Below, in pieces: positions 44,922 to 53,727 of a stretch of 64,000 nt of DNA. Location: assembly GCA_963665525.1 (NCBI GenBank), contig OY762280.1, positions 3,844,001-3,908,000 on the forward strand, given 5' to 3'. Every line of letters starts with the position of its first letter. The first letter of the stretch is position 1. This DNA comes from UBA12077 sp963665525 (GTDB lineage: Bacteria; Bacteroidota; Bacteroidia; Bacteroidales; UBA12077). Both the position numbers and the translations under genes were made by a program. The notes under the pieces were generated by a model. It searched no databases, was not told the origin of the DNA, and saw only the letters and a list, made by a program, of their open reading frames with translations.

Positions 44922-45857
44922 ATGAAAAGCTTAAAGTTGATTATATTTATAGCTTTGTGTTTGGCATTTATTAAACCAGTAAATGCGCAACAAGCACCTT
45001 TCTATACACAGTATATGTTTAATGATTATTTGATTAATCCAGCAGTAGCAGGAACCTATAATCATTTTAGAATAAGAGCAAACTCAAGAATACAGTGGAT
45101 GGGCATTACCGATTCACCAAGAACAATGAGTATTGCAGGTTACGGTCCATTCAAAGAAAGAGACATGGGATATGGTGGTTATATATATAATGATGTAACC
45201 GGTCCTGAAAGTAGAATGTCTTTAGGAGGATCATATTCATATAATATAGCTATTTCTGACGCTTGGCGTATTTCAGGAGGGTTATCTGTAGGTATAATGC
45301 AGTACAAATTAGATGGTACAGTGATGGATATTGATGAGGATTTAGGTTATGACCCTGCTTTGCCACAAGGTGTTGAGTCTAGAATAGTACCTGATGCTAA
45401 TGTTGGATTTTATTTATATTCTACTTTTTATTATGTTGGAATTTCTGCTCACCAGTTACTTGGTAATAAATATAATATCCATGAAGAAACGGATTCAATT
45501 AAGGGAATTAGTAGGTTAACACAACATGTATACTTATCAGGAGGGGCTAACTTTATTTTAAACAGAGATTTTGCTCTTTCTCCTTCTGCAATGATAAAAT
45601 ATACCAGTCCGGGACAAATTCAAGCTGAAATAAACGCAAATGTTACCTATCAAAGGATGGTTTGGGGAGGTTTGTCATACAGGTTCGGCAGTTCTGGATA
45701 TTTCACTAGTGATGCGATAGCCATTATGGCAGGATATAATTACGATTCGAAAATTTATATTGGATTATCATATGATATAACGATGTCTGATCTAAGACAA
45801 TATTCAAATGGTACTATTGAGGTTATGATCGGATACAGGTTTAATAATATTAAATAA
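44922..45857 (+). CDS. PorP/SprF family T9SS membrane protein
   Basis: 311 residues with a signal peptide (about 1-22, ending KPVNA) and the family opening QQAPFYTQYMFNDYLINPAV, then NSRIQWMGITDSPRTMSIAG and a beta-barrel-like body ending in IEVMIGYRFN. PorP/SprF proteins are outer-membrane partners of T9SS substrates with type B C-terminal signals; SprF is needed for SprB export in Flavobacterium. The 1-bp gap to the giant adhesin means the pair is expressed together. A terminator follows. Confidence 0.95.
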   Translation: MKSLKLIIFIALCLAFIKPVNAQQAPFYTQYMFNDYLINPAVAGTYNHFRIRANSRIQWMGITDSPRTMSIAGYGPFKERDMGYGGYIYNDVTGPESRMSLGGSYSYNIAISDAWRISGGLSVGIMQYKLDGTVMDIDEDLGYDPALPQGVESRIVPDANVGFYLYSTFYYVGISAHQLLGNKYNIHEETDSIKGISRLTQHVYLSGGANFILNRDFALSPSAMIKYTSPGQIQAEINANVTYQRMVWGGLSYRFGSSGYFTSDAIAIMAGYNYDSKIYIGLSYDITMSDLRQYSNGTIEVMIGYRFNNIK

Positions 45858-45877
45858 AAATATATTGCTAATTTTGG

Positions 45878-45902
45878 AACCGGCACATATGCCGGTTTTT
45901 TT
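45878..45902 (+). terminator. Rho-independent terminator after the adhesin/PorP operon
   Basis: AACCGGCA and TGCCGGTT form a perfect 8-bp stem with a CATA loop and a T7 tail. Confidence 0.92.
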
Positions 45903-45917
45903 ATCAACACGAAAATT

Positions 45918-46289
45918 ATGAAGAAATTTGTAATCCTAATTGTAACAATATCTTTCTTTTCATGCACTAACGAAAAGAAAATCCCTGAATATGTTATTCC
46001 TCAAGAGGATATGGTAGATATTATTGTTGATATTCATCTAACGGATGGTTTACTTACTTTAAATCATGTACGAAGAAAGCTTGCTAAAAAGGATACCTCA
46101 AATTACTATGATAAGATATTTGATCAATATGGTTATACTCGTGCCGATTTTGATACATCTATATATTATTATAGTATGAATATTGATGATTATGATAATA
46201 TTTATGCTGAGGTGTTGAATAGGCTGAATGAAATGGAGACAGAACTTAAGCAAGAAGAAGTAGAAAAGTCAACTGAAGAAACGGATTAG
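45918..46289 (+). CDS. DUF4296 lipoprotein
   Basis: 123 residues. A lipoprotein signal (MKKFVILIVTISFFSC, cysteine at 16) is followed by the DUF4296 pattern: IPQEDMVDIIVDIHLTDGLL, then YYDKIFDQYGYTRADFDTSI and YYSMNIDDYDNIYAEVLNRL. The family is Bacteroidota-specific and of unknown function. An acidic tail ends the protein. It is 12 bp before the amidohydrolase gene, likely one operon. Confidence 0.88.
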   Translation: MKKFVILIVTISFFSCTNEKKIPEYVIPQEDMVDIIVDIHLTDGLLTLNHVRRKLAKKDTSNYYDKIFDQYGYTRADFDTSIYYYSMNIDDYDNIYAEVLNRLNEMETELKQEEVEKSTEETD

Positions 46290-46301
46290 TTTAATATCAG
46301 A

Positions 46302-47480
46302 ATGAGAAGAATTTCTGCTAATTATATTTATCCTGTTAATAGTACTCCTTTAAAAAATGGAATTATTGAATTTAGTGATGATGGAGAAATATTAAATTTA
46401 ATAGATACAAAAGGAGAGTTAAAAGAATCCAGAAATCTGGAATTTTACAATGGAGTTATAACTCCAGGGTTTATTAATACGCATTGTCACTTAGAGATAT
46501 CAGAGCATAAAGGTAAAATTACAGAAGGTCATCTATTACCTCATTTTCTAGAAAAGGTATTTGAGTTAAAGCAACAAAAGCAATCAAGCAATACGTTTGA
46601 AAATATTAAATTATATGATGCTATTATGAAAAGCAATGGAATTGTTGCTGTTGCTGATGTTTGTAATACTAACAAAACAATTCAGACAAAGAAGAATAGT
46701 AAAATTGAATATTATAATTTTGTTGAAGCCCTGGGTTTAGGAAATGCCAAATCAATTTTCAAATTAAATCAGGCCTTATTACATGAGTTTCTAGATAACG
46801 ATCTAAATGGATCAATAGTTCCCCATGCTCCATATTCTGTTTCTAAGCAATTGTTCCAATTAATAGCGGAATCTGTGAATTATGATCAAGTTATAAGCAT
46901 TCATAATCAAGAAACATTTTCTGAAAACGAGCTATTTAAAAATAAATCGGGAGAACTATATAATAAGCTTCAATCACTTGGAGTAGATTATTCAGCATGG
47001 GAAAGAACAGGAAAAAATTCTCTTGAATCAGTCATTGATTTGTTACCATTAAAGAATAATCTGCTATTTATACATAATACTTATTCTACAAAAGAAGATT
47101 TAGATATTGTGAATATTAAATGTAAAAATGCTTATTGGTGTTTATGTCCTTTATCAAACTTATATATTGAAAATAAACTTCCGGATTTAAATATATTCAA
47201 TGATTTAACTGATAAAGTAACTTTAGGAACTGATAGTTTGGCTTCTAATCATACTTTATCCATCCTGGAAGAAATGAAAGCAATTGTTCATCATTTTAAT
47301 AAAATTAATTTTAAACAAGTACTCCTATGGGCAACTTTAAATGGGGCAAAAGCATTAAGACTTGATAACAATTACGGGAGTATTGAAATAGGTAAAAAAC
47401 CGGGATTAAATCTGATTACAAATTTTGATTTTAAACAAATGCAAATGACACCCAAAAGTGAGGTGAAGGTTTTGTCCTAA
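46302..47480 (+). CDS. Amidohydrolase (SsnA/MtaD-like deaminase family)
   Basis: 392 residues. TIM-barrel metal-dependent hydrolase: metal ligands in NTHCHLEISEH (about 59-69), substrate-site VPHAPYSVS (about 173-181), a second histidine in SIHNQETFSE (about 200-209) and the catalytic aspartate in LGTDSLASNHT (about 308-318). This is the pattern of chlorohydrolase and deaminase enzymes acting on amino-heterocycles. Bacteroidota copies next to DUF4296 are common and may have lost a precise nucleoside role; substrate not determined. Tail-to-tail overlap of 4 bp with bacteriohemerythrin. Confidence 0.88.
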   Translation: MRRISANYIYPVNSTPLKNGIIEFSDDGEILNLIDTKGELKESRNLEFYNGVITPGFINTHCHLEISEHKGKITEGHLLPHFLEKVFELKQQKQSSNTFENIKLYDAIMKSNGIVAVADVCNTNKTIQTKKNSKIEYYNFVEALGLGNAKSIFKLNQALLHEFLDNDLNGSIVPHAPYSVSKQLFQLIAESVNYDQVISIHNQETFSENELFKNKSGELYNKLQSLGVDYSAWERTGKNSLESVIDLLPLKNNLLFIHNTYSTKEDLDIVNIKCKNAYWCLCPLSNLYIENKLPDLNIFNDLTDKVTLGTDSLASNHTLSILEEMKAIVHHFNKINFKQVLLWATLNGAKALRLDNNYGSIEIGKKPGLNLITNFDFKQMQMTPKSEVKVLS

Positions 47481-47902
47481 TTAATTCCACTATTTTTTAA
47501 ATACTCAACAGCTTCTTTGTCATATTTTAAAATATGCTCATCAAACCATTCTTCAAGATAATGATAAATCTCTAAACACAAATCGGGTTTATTATTCTCT
47601 AGGTCTTTTTGAAATTTAATAATTCGATCAATAAATGAATTGTGTTCAATTTTGTGTTGTTCGAAGTTAGGATATTTTAGATCATTAAAATATATTTCTT
47701 CTTGAATAAAATAATGATCAATGAGGTAAGCAATTTGAAAGAATATTCCGGAAACATTTTCTTTACAAGAACCTTCGTTAATTACTACTTTTAATTCATT
47801 AATAATGCTTAAGAATTTTTGATGTTGTTCGTCAATAACTTTAATATTTACAGTGTATTCATCTTTCCACTGATAAGGTTCTGGATTGACTTTATTTTCC
47901 AT
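47477..47902 (-). CDS. Bacteriohemerythrin
   Basis: 141 residues, a four-helix di-iron oxygen-binding protein. All ligand positions are visible: His in DEQHQKFL (about 24), His in LIDHYFIQEE with its Glu (about 62-66), the pair HKIEHN (about 81-85), and His plus Asp in FDEHILKYD (about 122-127). Free-standing bacteriohemerythrins store or deliver oxygen or sense it in microaerobic cells. A perfect 16-bp palindrome of Fur-box type lies 52 bp upstream of the start, suggesting iron or metal control. Confidence 0.95.
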   Translation of the reverse strand: MENKVNPEPYQWKDEYTVNIKVIDEQHQKFLSIINELKVVINEGSCKENVSGIFFQIAYLIDHYFIQEEIYFNDLKYPNFEQHKIEHNSFIDRIIKFQKDLENNKPDLCLEIYHYLEEWFDEHILKYDKEAVEYLKNSGIN

Positions 47903-47953
47903 GATTTCAAATTATATATTCTTTACAAAAATAGGTGCATTCGAATTAAATAA

Positions 47954-47969
47954 AATGATAATTATCATT
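47954..47969. promoter_or_regulatory. Fur-box-like palindrome upstream of bacteriohemerythrin
   Basis: AATGATAATTATCATT is a perfect inverted repeat resembling the GATAAT-type core of Fur/Zur/PerR boxes. It lies in the divergent spacer between the hemerythrin gene and the glycosyltransferase at 48076, so it could act on either. Confidence 0.5.
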
Positions 47970-48075
47970 GTATTAGCTTATTGCAGGTTATACGGGAATA
48001 ATAGGATTGAATTATTTTAGATCTCGGATATTTTTAAGTTAAATCTTTTTTTAAATTTGAATAAAAGCAAACGGG

Positions 48076-49143
48076 ATGAAAGAAAGGAAGAATGTACTTG
48101 TTTGTCCTTTAAATTGGGGATTGGGTCATGCAACAAGAGATGTTCCAATAATTAATAAACTCATAGCGCATAATTATAATGTAATAATTGCTGCCAGTGG
48201 TTTTGTTTATAAATTTTTGAAAGAGGAGTTTCCTGATTTGCAGATTTTTAAACTTCCAGGTTATCATGTAAGATATTCCAAATCCAACACTCAGACCATG
48301 AAAATGCTTTTATTAATTCCCTGGATTTTGTATTGGACCATTAAGGAACATATAATGCTTTCAAGATTAATAAAGACGTATAAAATTCATATTGTAGTTT
48401 CTGATAATCGGTTTGGACTATGGAATAAAAGCACTTATAGTATTTTTATTACGCATCAGTTGCGAGTTCTATTTCCGGGTATATTGAACGTGTTTGAACC
48501 ATTATATCAATGGTTTTCAAATCAAATTATAAATAAATTTAACGAATGCTGGATTCCTGATTTTAAGGGTGCTTTGAATTTATCCGGCAAATTATCTCAT
48601 CATAAGAATAAAAATAATTCTCATTATTTTATTGGTCCTTTATCGCGATTTGAAAATTTGGATTTAAACAACAATAAGGATATTGATATTCTGATTATTC
48701 TTTCTGGTCCAGAACCACAAAGAGGTATTTTAGAAAAAATCATTTATGATCAAACTAAAAATATCGAAGTAAAATGTGTTGTGGTAAGAGGAACTAATGA
48801 AGAGAGAGAATATAGCTTTACCTTTCCAACCTTTGATATTGTTCATACGCAAGAGCTCCAAAATTTATATTTTAGAGCGAATATTATTCTTTGTAGATCA
48901 GGATATAGTTCAATAATGGATTTAGTTAAACTGAAAAAAAAAGCTATACTGATTCCAACGCCAGGGCAAACAGAACAAGAATACTTGGCAAAATATTTAA
49001 GCAATAAGGGATGGTTTTATTCCGTAAACCAAGATGAATTTTTATTGAAACGGGATATTCAAAGAGTTATTAATTTTCCAGAAATTCAGATAATAGAAAA
49101 TAATGAATTAGAAAAAAGAATCCTTAAACTAAAAGAAATATAA
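48076..49143 (+). CDS. MurG-like GT-B glycosyltransferase
   Basis: 355 residues. The opening ERKNVLVCPLNWGLGHATRD (glycine-rich first loop) and the C-terminal donor-site region NIILCRSGYSSIMDLVKLKK, then ILIPTPGQTEQEYLAKYL (about 299-340), give the GT-B / family 28 fold of MurG-like transferases. The protein is cytoplasmic or peripherally membrane-bound (basic, hydrophobic patch at about 76-92). MurG itself acts on peptidoglycan, but this copy is outside a cell-wall cluster and probably modifies another glycan or lipid; acceptor unknown. Convergent overlap of 15 bp with the PAP2-like gene. Confidence 0.86.
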   Translation: MKERKNVLVCPLNWGLGHATRDVPIINKLIAHNYNVIIAASGFVYKFLKEEFPDLQIFKLPGYHVRYSKSNTQTMKMLLLIPWILYWTIKEHIMLSRLIKTYKIHIVVSDNRFGLWNKSTYSIFITHQLRVLFPGILNVFEPLYQWFSNQIINKFNECWIPDFKGALNLSGKLSHHKNKNNSHYFIGPLSRFENLDLNNNKDIDILIILSGPEPQRGILEKIIYDQTKNIEVKCVVVRGTNEEREYSFTFPTFDIVHTQELQNLYFRANIILCRSGYSSIMDLVKLKKKAILIPTPGQTEQEYLAKYLSNKGWFYSVNQDEFLLKRDIQRVINFPEIQIIENNELEKRILKLKEI

Positions 49144-49737
49144 TACCAAAATTGAAGTAATAAGCCCTGTTAGCCAACCTACATATATTTGATATGGTTT
49201 ATGAGATTTAAGATTTAATCTTGAAAATCCAATAATTCCAGAAACAATAATGGTGGCTATTATAAAATATTCAAGATTTACATTTAGTCTGAATGAGATA
49301 GCAATAAGCGCTCCTGTTAATCCTCCAATTCCAATCATATGAGCACTGATTTTCCATTTAAAAGAAAGTAGAAATAAAATAACCACTGTTGTTGTTGAAG
49401 CTAATATAAATTTTGAAATAGTTGGTGGAGCTCCTAATCGAACTAAGAGATAATAACAAAAAAAATATAAAACAGATGTTACAAAAAAGGGAATAAGTCG
49501 TTCTCTGTTATTTTCCATCTGAACATTCTTAATAATTTTTTGGAAAACAAAGAAAGGAACAAATGTTAATGGTAAAATAAAAGTACTAACACTCACTATC
49601 AGTAGTATTATTTTTTTAGCTTGAAAAGGCAAATACTCTAATACCGAACCAGAATTAAATAAAATAAGCATTCCTATTGAAGGTAGAAGTAAAGGATGAA
49701 AAAGTACCGATATTATTTTAGCAGAAGTTTTTCCCAT
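49129..49737 (-). CDS. PAP2-like membrane protein with incomplete motif
   Basis: 202 residues with about six membrane segments. Traces of the PAP2 phosphatase signature remain: RERLIP (about 79-84) for K-x6-RP, ISAHMIG (about 130-136) for PSGH, and SRLNLKSH (about 172-179) for SR-x5-H, but the aspartate expected four residues after the last histidine is Gln (HKPYQ). This form may bind or act on lipid phosphates with altered chemistry, or be non-catalytic. It follows rpoN by 2 bp, so it is translated with sigma-54 in the asnS-rpoN operon. Confidence 0.7.
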   Translation of the reverse strand: MGKTSAKIISVLFHPLLLPSIGMLILFNSGSVLEYLPFQAKKIILLIVSVSTFILPLTFVPFFVFQKIIKNVQMENNRERLIPFFVTSVLYFFCYYLLVRLGAPPTISKFILASTTTVVILFLLSFKWKISAHMIGIGGLTGALIAISFRLNVNLEYFIIATIIVSGIIGFSRLNLKSHKPYQIYVGWLTGLITSILVLYFF

Positions 49738-49739
49738 GT

Positions 49740-51197
49740 TTACAATTCTTTTCTTAATCTGGCAACAGGAATATTGAGTTGTTCACGGTATTTAGCAACA
49801 GTTCTCCTGGCAATTTTATAACCCTTTTCTTTTAGAATATCTGTTAACTTATCATCGGTTAGTGGCTTCTTCTTGTCTTCACCATCAATACATTCTTTTA
49901 AGATAGCTTTTATTTCTCTGGTAGAAACTTCTTCACCCGATTCTGTCTGTAATCCTTCGGAAAAGAAATATTTAAGAGAATATATTCCAAAATGTGTCTG
50001 AATGTATTTACTATTTGCTACTCGAGAAATGGTAGAAATATCTAAACCTGTTCTTTCAGCAATATCTTTAAGAATCATTGGTTTTAATTCAGATTCGTCT
50101 CCTTCTAAAAAATAATTGTACTGATATTCAATGATCGCATTCATTGTTAGTAACAATGTATTTTGACGTTGTTTAATGGCATCAATAAACCATTTTGCTG
50201 AATCAAGTTTTTGCTTTACAAAACTGATAGCTTCTTTATCGCTTTTGGTTTTTTCATTCTTGCTCTTACTCGAAAACGATTGCAGCATTTCAGTATAAGT
50301 GTAGCTTAATCTTAGCTCTGGGACATTTCGTGCATTTAAAGAGAGCTGTAGATCTCCTTCATTATTCTCAAGAATAAAGTCAGGAACTAATGTTTGTATA
50401 ACGTTAGAGCTTTCTGCAAAACTTCCTCCGGGTCGAGGGTTTAATTTCAGAATTTCATTAATAGCCGCTTTTAATTCTTCTTCAGATATATTTAAGCGGG
50501 TAATAATTTTTTCATAATGCTTTTTAGTAAACTCATCGAAATAATATTTCAGAATTTTCCAGGCTAATTTAATGATAGGAATTTCCTGATCTTTGGTCTT
50601 TATTTGGATAAGTAAACATTCCTGAAGATTTCTGGCGCCAACACCGGCAGGTTCTAAATCCTGGATAATGCGCAGAACCTCTAGTAACTCATCATCATCG
50701 GTTTCAATATTTTGCGAGAATGCTAAATCGTTGGCTATAGCTTCCAATTTTCTGCGAACATAACCATCATCATCGAGGTTGCCTATTAAATATAATGCAA
50801 GAACCTCCTCTTTTTCTTCAAGGTTTAATAAACCAATCTGATTTTGTAAATGTTCATGAAAAGATACCCCGGTTGAAAAAGGGATATCTTCTTTTTTATC
50901 GTCTTTTGAATAATTATTTGCTGATAATTTATAAGAAGGAATATCTTCATCGTTGATGTAGTCATCCAGAGAAAATTCATCAATGTCATTACTTAAGTTA
51001 TCTTCAGTAATCTCTTCATCTCCATTATCCTGGAATTCATCTTCTATTTTACCTTCTTCAAGCACAGGATTTTCTTCCAACTCTTTTTTAATTCTTTGTT
51101 CAAGCTGAATAGTTGGGATCTCCAACAGCTTGATCATTTGAATCTGCTGAGGTGAAAGTTTTTGTAATAGTTTTTGTTGTAAACTTTGCTTTAACAT
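49740..51197 (-). CDS. rpoN: RNA polymerase sigma-54 factor
   Basis: 485 residues. An N-terminal glutamine-rich activator-response region (about 1-50, LQQKLLQKLSPQQIQMIKLL), an acidic linker (about 45-110), the core-binding domain (EHLQNQIGLLNLEEKEEVLA) and the -24 DNA-binding RpoN box ARRTVAKYRE (about 463-472). The factor needs an AAA activator such as NtrC; none is in the window. It sits 30 bp after asnS and 2 bp before the PAP2-like gene. Confidence 0.97.
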   Translation of the reverse strand: MLKQSLQQKLLQKLSPQQIQMIKLLEIPTIQLEQRIKKELEENPVLEEGKIEDEFQDNGDEEITEDNLSNDIDEFSLDDYINDEDIPSYKLSANNYSKDDKKEDIPFSTGVSFHEHLQNQIGLLNLEEKEEVLALYLIGNLDDDGYVRRKLEAIANDLAFSQNIETDDDELLEVLRIIQDLEPAGVGARNLQECLLIQIKTKDQEIPIIKLAWKILKYYFDEFTKKHYEKIITRLNISEEELKAAINEILKLNPRPGGSFAESSNVIQTLVPDFILENNEGDLQLSLNARNVPELRLSYTYTEMLQSFSSKSKNEKTKSDKEAISFVKQKLDSAKWFIDAIKQRQNTLLLTMNAIIEYQYNYFLEGDESELKPMILKDIAERTGLDISTISRVANSKYIQTHFGIYSLKYFFSEGLQTESGEEVSTREIKAILKECIDGEDKKKPLTDDKLTDILKEKGYKIARRTVAKYREQLNIPVARLRKEL

Positions 51198-51227
51198 ATC
51201 CTGCGCAAAATATTTTTTTAAAAATAA

Positions 51228-52673
51228 TTAAAATTCTGCATTCTTAGGTGTCCTTGGGAAAGGAATTACATCACGTATATTCGACATTCCTGTAATGAAC
51301 AGAACCAATCGTTCGAATCCTAATCCATATCCACTATGAGGCACTGTTCCAAACTTTCTGGTTTCTAAATACCACCACATATCTTTTTCTGGAATTCCCA
51401 TTTCTTGAATTCTGGCTGCTAATTTATCGTAATTTTCTTCACGCTGCGAACCTCCAATAATCTCACCAATTCCTGGGAATAAAATATCCATAGCACGAAC
51501 TGTTTTACCATCGTCGTTTTGTTTCATGTAGAAAGCCTTAATATCTTTAGGATAATCGATTAATATTACTGGTTTTTTAAAATGTTTCTCTACAAGATAA
51601 CGTTCATGTTCTGATTGAAGGTCAATTCCCCATTCAACCGGGAACTGGAATTTCCCTTTTTTAGCAGGTTTTGAATTTTTAAGAATATCAATAGCTTCAG
51701 TATAAGTTAATCGAACAAACTCATCCTGAAGGATAAATTTAAGTTTTTCGATCAGGGTCATTTCCGATTTCTCATTCTGAGGCTTATTTTTTTCTTCGTT
51801 TATTAATCTTTGTTCTAAGAATTTAAGATCATCTAAACATTTATCTAAAGCATATTTAACCAGATACTTTAACATGTCTTCAGCTAAATCCATGTTATCA
51901 TTAATATCATAAAATGCCATTTCTGGTTCAATCATCCAAAATTCTGCTAAATGGCGAGGAGTATTTGAATTTTCAGCTCTAAATGTAGGACCAAAAGTAT
52001 ATACATTCGATAGGGCAGTAGCGCCTAATTCAGCTTCTAACTGACCCGATACAGTAAGGTTCGTTTCCTTACCAAAGAAATCTTCAGTAAAATCAATCTT
52101 ACCATCTTCAGTTTTAGGTTCATTTCCTGGTTCGAAAGTAGAAACTCTAAACATTTCTCCTGCACCTTCAGCGTCTGAGCCTGTAATAATAGGTGTGTGT
52201 AAATAATAAAAGTTATGATCGTTAAAATATTTATGTATAGCAAAGGCCATAGCATGTCTGATTCTAAAAACAGCACCAAAAACATTGGTTCTGAATCTTA
52301 AGTGAGCGATCTCTCTTAAAAATTCAAGAGTGTGACCTTTCTTTTGTAGCGGGTAAGTTTCTGTATCAGCAGTGCCATAAATTTCAATTTCTTTGGCTTG
52401 AATTTCTACACTTTGACCTTGCCCTTGTGATTGTACCAGTGTTCCATTTACGCTTAAGCTAGCACCAGTCGTAATATCTTTAATTAAAGTCTCGTCAAAA
52501 TTAGCTAAATCAACTACTACCTGAATATTATTAATTGTAGAACCATCATTTAAAGCAACAAATGCTACTTGTTTGTTTCCTCTTCTGGTTCTTACCCATC
52601 CTTTTGCATTTACTTCTCGATCAACTTCTGTTGATAGTAATAAATCTTTGATAAAGCTTCTTCTTTGTGTCAT
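51228..52673 (-). CDS. asnS: Asparaginyl-tRNA synthetase
   Basis: 481 residues. An N-terminal anticodon-binding OB fold (VNAKGWVRTRRGNKQVAFVA, about 19-38) is followed by a class II catalytic core: motif 1 around HAMAFAIHKYFNDHNFYYLH, motif 2 FRAENSNTPRHLAEFWMIEPE region (about 233-253) and motif 3 GYGLGFERLVLFITG (about 447-461). Asparagine-type, not aspartate-type, is indicated by overall length and motif pattern. First gene of the asnS-rpoN-PAP2-like unit. Confidence 0.97.
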   Translation of the reverse strand: MTQRRSFIKDLLLSTEVDREVNAKGWVRTRRGNKQVAFVALNDGSTINNIQVVVDLANFDETLIKDITTGASLSVNGTLVQSQGQGQSVEIQAKEIEIYGTADTETYPLQKKGHTLEFLREIAHLRFRTNVFGAVFRIRHAMAFAIHKYFNDHNFYYLHTPIITGSDAEGAGEMFRVSTFEPGNEPKTEDGKIDFTEDFFGKETNLTVSGQLEAELGATALSNVYTFGPTFRAENSNTPRHLAEFWMIEPEMAFYDINDNMDLAEDMLKYLVKYALDKCLDDLKFLEQRLINEEKNKPQNEKSEMTLIEKLKFILQDEFVRLTYTEAIDILKNSKPAKKGKFQFPVEWGIDLQSEHERYLVEKHFKKPVILIDYPKDIKAFYMKQNDDGKTVRAMDILFPGIGEIIGGSQREENYDKLAARIQEMGIPEKDMWWYLETRKFGTVPHSGYGLGFERLVLFITGMSNIRDVIPFPRTPKNAEF

Positions 52674-52887
52674 AATAATTGAAATATAATTAGAATGACA
52701 AAAATAATATTTTTCACTCGATATTAAAGATTTATTAGCTTATATAAATACTAAAAAGCAAGAATTTAACTTGATTTTTAGTATTAAATTTTGTATATTA
52801 TAAAAAATTGAATTCTTACCAAACCTCTTGCAGACTAATCAAAGGTAGGGTAGATATCATAATCTAACCAAATTAAATAACTTACTT
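52674..52887. other. Divergent AT-rich spacer
   Basis: A 214-bp spacer between asnS and the next plus-strand gene. It is AT-rich with a short inverted repeat AATACTAAAAA/TTTTTAGTATT (52746-52789). No gene seen; promoters for both directions are expected here. Confidence 0.4.
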
Positions 52888-53670
52888 ATGGAAAAATGGA
52901 TTATCAAAAATAATGTCTTTGAAGATGAAGAACTCAACAAGAATTTAATGCTTGTTATTAATGATATTATAGAAGAATTTAACAGGCTTATACCCGAAGG
53001 GCCTCCGTTAGGTTTTAAGACACTTGAGTTAGTTAATGATGTTATTTCTGGACCCACATTTTATTGGCCATTAGGACGTGATTTTTATAAAATCGCTTTA
53101 AATATTTCAAATGTAAATTATAATCAAATTGCTTTTCAGTTTACTCAAGAGTTGTGTAGAATTTATTGTGACCCTAGAATGAGAAGTTGGTTTATTCAAT
53201 TGTTAAGTCATTTAAGCGCATTGTATGCATTAGATTTTTTGGGTCATAAATGGGAAAATAGCCCTCCAAATGAAGAATTGAAAGATTATTGGTATAATTT
53301 CGACTCATATAAAAGTAATCTCTTAGGTGCAGCCTTTAGTAAAGTAGATATTGTAAAATATCAGGTTGCCAATGAATGGGTACAATATCAGGTTAATAAA
53401 TTAAGAAGAAAAGACAAAATTAATCATGGCAAGTTATTAATTATTGCTTATGAATTGCTTCCTATGTTTAAGGAATATCCTGAAAGCTGGCAGATGTTAC
53501 CATTGGTTGGAAAACACTCCGTTCCTCCACCTCCGTCTGATCCTAATAAGATTGTGACAGATCGAAATACGGAGCCAGATTTTGAAAAATTAATTGAGGC
53601 CTTACCAGTAGAACTTAGTGAATTCGCAAATAAGTTTTATGATAAAATAGGAGCAAGAGAGTATATTTAA
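52888..53670 (+). CDS. Uncharacterised protein, degenerate metallopeptidase-like
   Basis: 260 residues, no signal peptide. Residues 79-117 have the layout of zinc-peptidase-like proteins (helix with H-E-x-x-H, then W-x-E...L-A-S), but the key positions read FTQELCRIYCD (Gln and Arg in place of the two histidines) and WFIQLLSHLSALYALDFL. I infer a former or pseudo-peptidase fold; a cousin group with FxHExCH is what I compare it with from memory. A C-terminal proline run (PPPPSDPN) precedes a helical tail. It is followed 58 bp later by the DUF2007-USP gene; the two may be co-transcribed. Function is not known. Confidence 0.6.
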   Translation: MEKWIIKNNVFEDEELNKNLMLVINDIIEEFNRLIPEGPPLGFKTLELVNDVISGPTFYWPLGRDFYKIALNISNVNYNQIAFQFTQELCRIYCDPRMRSWFIQLLSHLSALYALDFLGHKWENSPPNEELKDYWYNFDSYKSNLLGAAFSKVDIVKYQVANEWVQYQVNKLRRKDKINHGKLLIIAYELLPMFKEYPESWQMLPLVGKHSVPPPPSDPNKIVTDRNTEPDFEKLIEALPVELSEFANKFYDKIGAREYI

Positions 53671-53727
53671 TTTATTAACCGGTAGTTGTTATTTCCTTCT
53701 TTATGGTAACATTAAAAAATAATCGTT

